A stretch of 6,650 nt of DNA from the NCBI GenBank assembly GCA_028694545.1, contig JAQVKV010000135.1, positions 1 to 6,650 on the forward strand, written 5' to 3'. Numbering within the stretch: the stretch's first letter is position 1; every line of letters begins with the position of its first letter. Positions 4,040-6,650 of the stretch are shown here, piece after piece. The notes below the pieces were generated by a model, which ran no database searches, was not told the origin of the DNA, and worked only from the letters and a program-made list of their open reading frames with translations. Source of the stretch: Zavarzinia sp. GTDB lineage: Bacteria > Pseudomonadota > Alphaproteobacteria > Zavarziniales > Zavarziniaceae. The translations under genes were made by a program, and so were the position numbers.

Positions 4040-6650
4040 ATGGCAGTCAGTCTCGACGACAAGTATGCGGCGGAAAGCGGCCACGTCTACCTGACGGGCA
4101 ACCAGGCGCTGGTGCGCCTGCCGTTGATGCAGCGCATGCGCGATCGCGCGGCGGGGCTGAACACGGCCGGCTTCATTTCGGGCTATCGCGGCTCGCCGCT
4201 GGGCATCTACGACCTTGCCTTGTGGCAGGCGCGCAAGTTCCTCGAGGCGAACGACATCCTGTTCCAGCCGGGGATCAACGAAGACCTTGCGGCGACCGCC
4301 GTGTGGGGCACGCAGCAGACCGGCATCGTCGGCAAGTCGCAGTACGACGGCGTGTTCGGCCTGTGGTACGGCAAGGGGCCGGGCGTCGACCGTTCGGGCG
4401 ACGCGCTCAAGCACGGCAGCTTCCAGGGCGCATCGAAGAACGGCGGCGTGCTCGCGCTGTGCGGCGACGACCATGCCGCGCGTTCGTCCACCATCGCCCA
4501 TCAGAGCGACCATGCGCTGATCCATTTCGGCATGCCGGTGTTCAACCCGGCGCATGTGCAGGACTATCTCGACCTCGGCCTTGCGGGCTTTGCCATGTCG
4601 CGCTGGACCGGGGCGTGGATCGGTTTCAAGTGCATCACCGACACGATCGAATCCTCCGCGCGGGTCGATGTCTCGTCCGACCGGCTCGTGTTCCGCACGC
4701 CGGAAGATTTCGCGATGCCGCCGGGCGGGCTCAACATCCAGCTCGGCCTCTGGCCGCTGGTCGCCGAGATCAAGCAGATCGACCACCGCCTCGAAGCGGT
4801 GAAAGCCTTCGCCCGCGCCAACGGGATCGACCGCCAGATCCTGGGCGGGCGCGGCGCGCGGCGTCTGGGCATCGTCACCACTGGCAAGGCCACGCTCGAC
4901 GTGATCGAGGCGCTGGACGCGCTCGGTCTCGGCCCGGCGCGGGCCGAGGCGGCGGGCGTCGCCGTTTACAAGGTCGGAATGAGCTGGCCGCTCGAACCCG
5001 AGGGGATCAAGACTTTCGTCGATGGCTGCGACGAAGTCCTGGTCATTGAGGAGAAGCGGCCGGTTATAGAGGAGCAACTGGCGCATATCCTCTACAACCT
5101 GCCCGCGGATCGTCGTCCTCTCCTGACCGGCAAGCGGGATCCCTCGGGTGCGCCGTTGCTTCCCCAGACCGGCGAGCTTGCGCCCGCTTCGGTGACCGAA
5201 GCGATCCGCAAGCGCCTGATGGCGCACGATCTCGGCGAGGAGCTGGAACGGCTGCTGGCCACCAACGAGCCCGAAGTGGCCGCGGCCGAAGTGACGTCCG
5301 CCGCCGCCGGGCTGGTGCGCATGCCCAGTTTCTGCGCCGGCTGCCCGCACAACACCTCGACACGCGTGCCGGACGGTTCGGTCGCGATGGGCGGGATCGG
5401 CTGCCACGGCCTCGCCACCTGGCTGCCCGACCGGCACACGATCACGCTCTACCACATGGGCGGCGAAGGCGCGGCCTGGATCGGGCAGGCGCCGTTCATG
5501 GAAATGGACCACATCTTCCAGAACCTGGGCGATGGCACCTATTTCCATTCCGGCCTGCTGGCGATCCGCGCCTGCGTGACTTCGGGCGTCAATATCACTT
5601 ACAAGATCCTCCTGAACGGCGCGATCGCGATGACCGGCGGCCAGCCGATCGAGGGCGAGGCCTTCGACGGCAGCATTTCCGCGCCGCACGTTGCCGGGCA
5701 GCTCCACGCGGAGGGCGTGAAGAAGATCGCGGTCGTGGCCGACGATCCCACGCGCCACGACCCCAAGGACTTCCCGCCGGGCGTGACCTTCCACCATCGC
5801 GACACGCTGGACGAGGTCCAGAAGACGATGCGCGAAGTGAAGGGCGTCACCGCGATCATCTACGACCAGGCCTGCGCGACCGAACGCCGCCGCCTGCGCA
5901 AGCGCGGCAAGGTGGCCGACGTCGACAAGCGGATGTTCATCCACCCGGATGTCTGCGAAGGCTGCGGCGACTGCGGCATCCAGTCCAACTGCGTCGCGAT
6001 CGAGCCGGAGGAAACCCGGTTCGGGCGCAAGCGGCGGATCAACCAGTCGGTCTGCAACAAGGATTTCAGCTGCGTCAAAGGGCTGTGCCCCAGCTTCGTG
6101 ACCGTCCATGGCGGCACCCCGCGCAAGGCGGAGGCCGGCAAGCTCGACGCGATCGCGCACGACATCGACCTGCCGCTGCCCACCCTGCCGGAACTCGACG
6201 GGACCCATTCGATCATGATTGCCGGGATCGGCGGCAATGGCGTGGTGACAGTCGGCGCGATCCTCGGCATGGCGGCGCATATCGACCAGCTTGGCGTGAC
6301 TGTGCTCGACCTTTCGGGCCTTGCCCAGCGCAACGGCCCGGTGACCAGCCACGTGCGCCTGACGCGCGGGGAATCGACCGGCCACGTGCCGCGCATCCCC
6401 GAAGGGCGGGCGGATGTCGTGCTCGGCTGCGATCTCGTGGTTTCGGCCTCGGCGGAAAGCCTGTCCAAGATGGCGCGGTCGCGGACCAGGGTCGTCTACA
6501 ACAGCTTCGTCGCGCCGACTTCGACGTTCGCGACCAATCCCAACCTCGATTTCAGCGCGGGCAAGCTGGCCGATGTCATCGCCAGCAAGGTGGGTGACGA
6601 GGCACTGTCCGGCATCGATGCGACCAAGATCGCCGTCGCCCAGCTGGGCG
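4040..6650 (+). CDS. Fused indolepyruvate ferredoxin oxidoreductase-type 2-oxoacid oxidoreductase (EdcC-like), 3' end beyond the right edge
   Basis: The first 870 residues of a thiamine-diphosphate 2-oxoacid oxidoreductase in which the IorA and IorB parts are fused; relatives are about 1,150-1,190 residues, so roughly the last quarter is missing. Such enzymes convert a 2-oxoacid plus CoA to acyl-CoA plus CO2, reducing ferredoxin or another acceptor. Domains in order: a pyrimidine-binding domain with SGYRGSPLG (47-55) and GINEDLAATAVWG (78-90); a transketolase-C-like linker; a TPP domain with CAGCPHN (432-438), Cys455, MGGEGAAWIG (473-482), GDGTYFHSG (497-505) and NGAIAMTGGQ (526-535); an Fe-S region with Cys639, 642, 645, 651, 672, 678 and 683; and the start of the gamma/IorB domain with GIGGNGVVT (729-737) and LAQRNGPVTSH (761-771). 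The gene starts 2 bp after the VOC stop with only a weak upstream site, implying coupling. In context it probably acts on the 2-oxoacid formed by meta-cleavage rather than on indolepyruvate; estrogen intermediates are the best candidate. Confidence 0.94.
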   Translation, partial: MAVSLDDKYAAESGHVYLTGNQALVRLPLMQRMRDRAAGLNTAGFISGYRGSPLGIYDLALWQARKFLEANDILFQPGINEDLAATAVWGTQQTGIVGKSQYDGVFGLWYGKGPGVDRSGDALKHGSFQGASKNGGVLALCGDDHAARSSTIAHQSDHALIHFGMPVFNPAHVQDYLDLGLAGFAMSRWTGAWIGFKCITDTIESSARVDVSSDRLVFRTPEDFAMPPGGLNIQLGLWPLVAEIKQIDHRLEAVKAFARANGIDRQILGGRGARRLGIVTTGKATLDVIEALDALGLGPARAEAAGVAVYKVGMSWPLEPEGIKTFVDGCDEVLVIEEKRPVIEEQLAHILYNLPADRRPLLTGKRDPSGAPLLPQTGELAPASVTEAIRKRLMAHDLGEELERLLATNEPEVAAAEVTSAAAGLVRMPSFCAGCPHNTSTRVPDGSVAMGGIGCHGLATWLPDRHTITLYHMGGEGAAWIGQAPFMEMDHIFQNLGDGTYFHSGLLAIRACVTSGVNITYKILLNGAIAMTGGQPIEGEAFDGSISAPHVAGQLHAEGVKKIAVVADDPTRHDPKDFPPGVTFHHRDTLDEVQKTMREVKGVTAIIYDQACATERRRLRKRGKVADVDKRMFIHPDVCEGCGDCGIQSNCVAIEPEETRFGRKRRINQSVCNKDFSCVKGLCPSFVTVHGGTPRKAEAGKLDAIAHDIDLPLPTLPELDGTHSIMIAGIGGNGVVTVGAILGMAAHIDQLGVTVLDLSGLAQRNGPVTSHVRLTRGESTGHVPRIPEGRADVVLGCDLVVSASAESLSKMARSRTRVVYNSFVAPTSTFATNPNLDFSAGKLADVIASKVGDEALSGIDATKIAVAQLG

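Noticed and set aside
3875..6385. 836-codon open frame on the minus strand, antisense to the 2-oxoacid oxidoreductase gene
   Set aside because: Its translation is low-complexity, rich in Arg, Ala, Asp and His and without any recognisable domain, while the plus strand encodes a continuous enzyme with all family motifs. It is a by-product of high GC.

Overview
This 6.65-kb window is very GC-rich and densely coding, and it looks like an alphaproteobacterial chromosome. The overall style suggests a sphingomonad (Novosphingobium, Caenibius or Altererythrobacter type), but that assignment is inferred from composition and protein families only. I see no RNA genes, CRISPR arrays, insertion sequences or terminators. 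The window holds six genes in two tightly packed, divergently transcribed operons that share one short, AT-richer control region (2530-2702).

The leftward operon (minus strand, read from 2529 down to 1) encodes an acyl-CoA dehydrogenase, a short-chain dehydrogenase/reductase resembling the dehydrogenase domain of multifunctional enzyme 2, and the first 167 residues of a hydroxymethylglutaryl-CoA-synthase/thiolase-like protein that runs off the left edge. The first two genes overlap in ATGA and the next two are 1 bp apart. These are three of the four steps of a beta-oxidation round; only an enoyl-CoA hydratase is missing.

The rightward operon (plus strand, 2703 onward) encodes a two-domain type I extradiol dioxygenase with its whole active site intact, a small single-domain VOC protein, and a fused indolepyruvate-ferredoxin-oxidoreductase-type 2-oxoacid oxidoreductase that runs off the right edge. 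The genes are 0 and 2 bp apart. The combination is unusual. After meta-cleavage of a catechol ring one normally expects an alpha/beta hydrolase, but here the 2-oxoacid end of the ring-opened product seems to be oxidatively decarboxylated to a CoA thioester, which the leftward operon could then shorten.

This layout matches what I recall of the edc/oec estrogen-degradation genes of sphingomonads (4-hydroxyestrone 4,5-dioxygenase EdcB/OecC followed by the indolepyruvate ferredoxin oxidoreductase EdcC), in which two operons are reported to be repressed by the TetR-like protein EdcR. The enzyme classes are seen in the sequence; the estrogen assignment is inferred from gene order.

The control region holds two 18-bp imperfect palindromes centred on GGTACC. 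One lies exactly between a strong -35 (TTGACT) and -10 (TAGTAT) of the rightward promoter, and the other has the same register to a -10-like TAGTTT for the leftward operon. This is a convincing candidate for a shared repressor switch.
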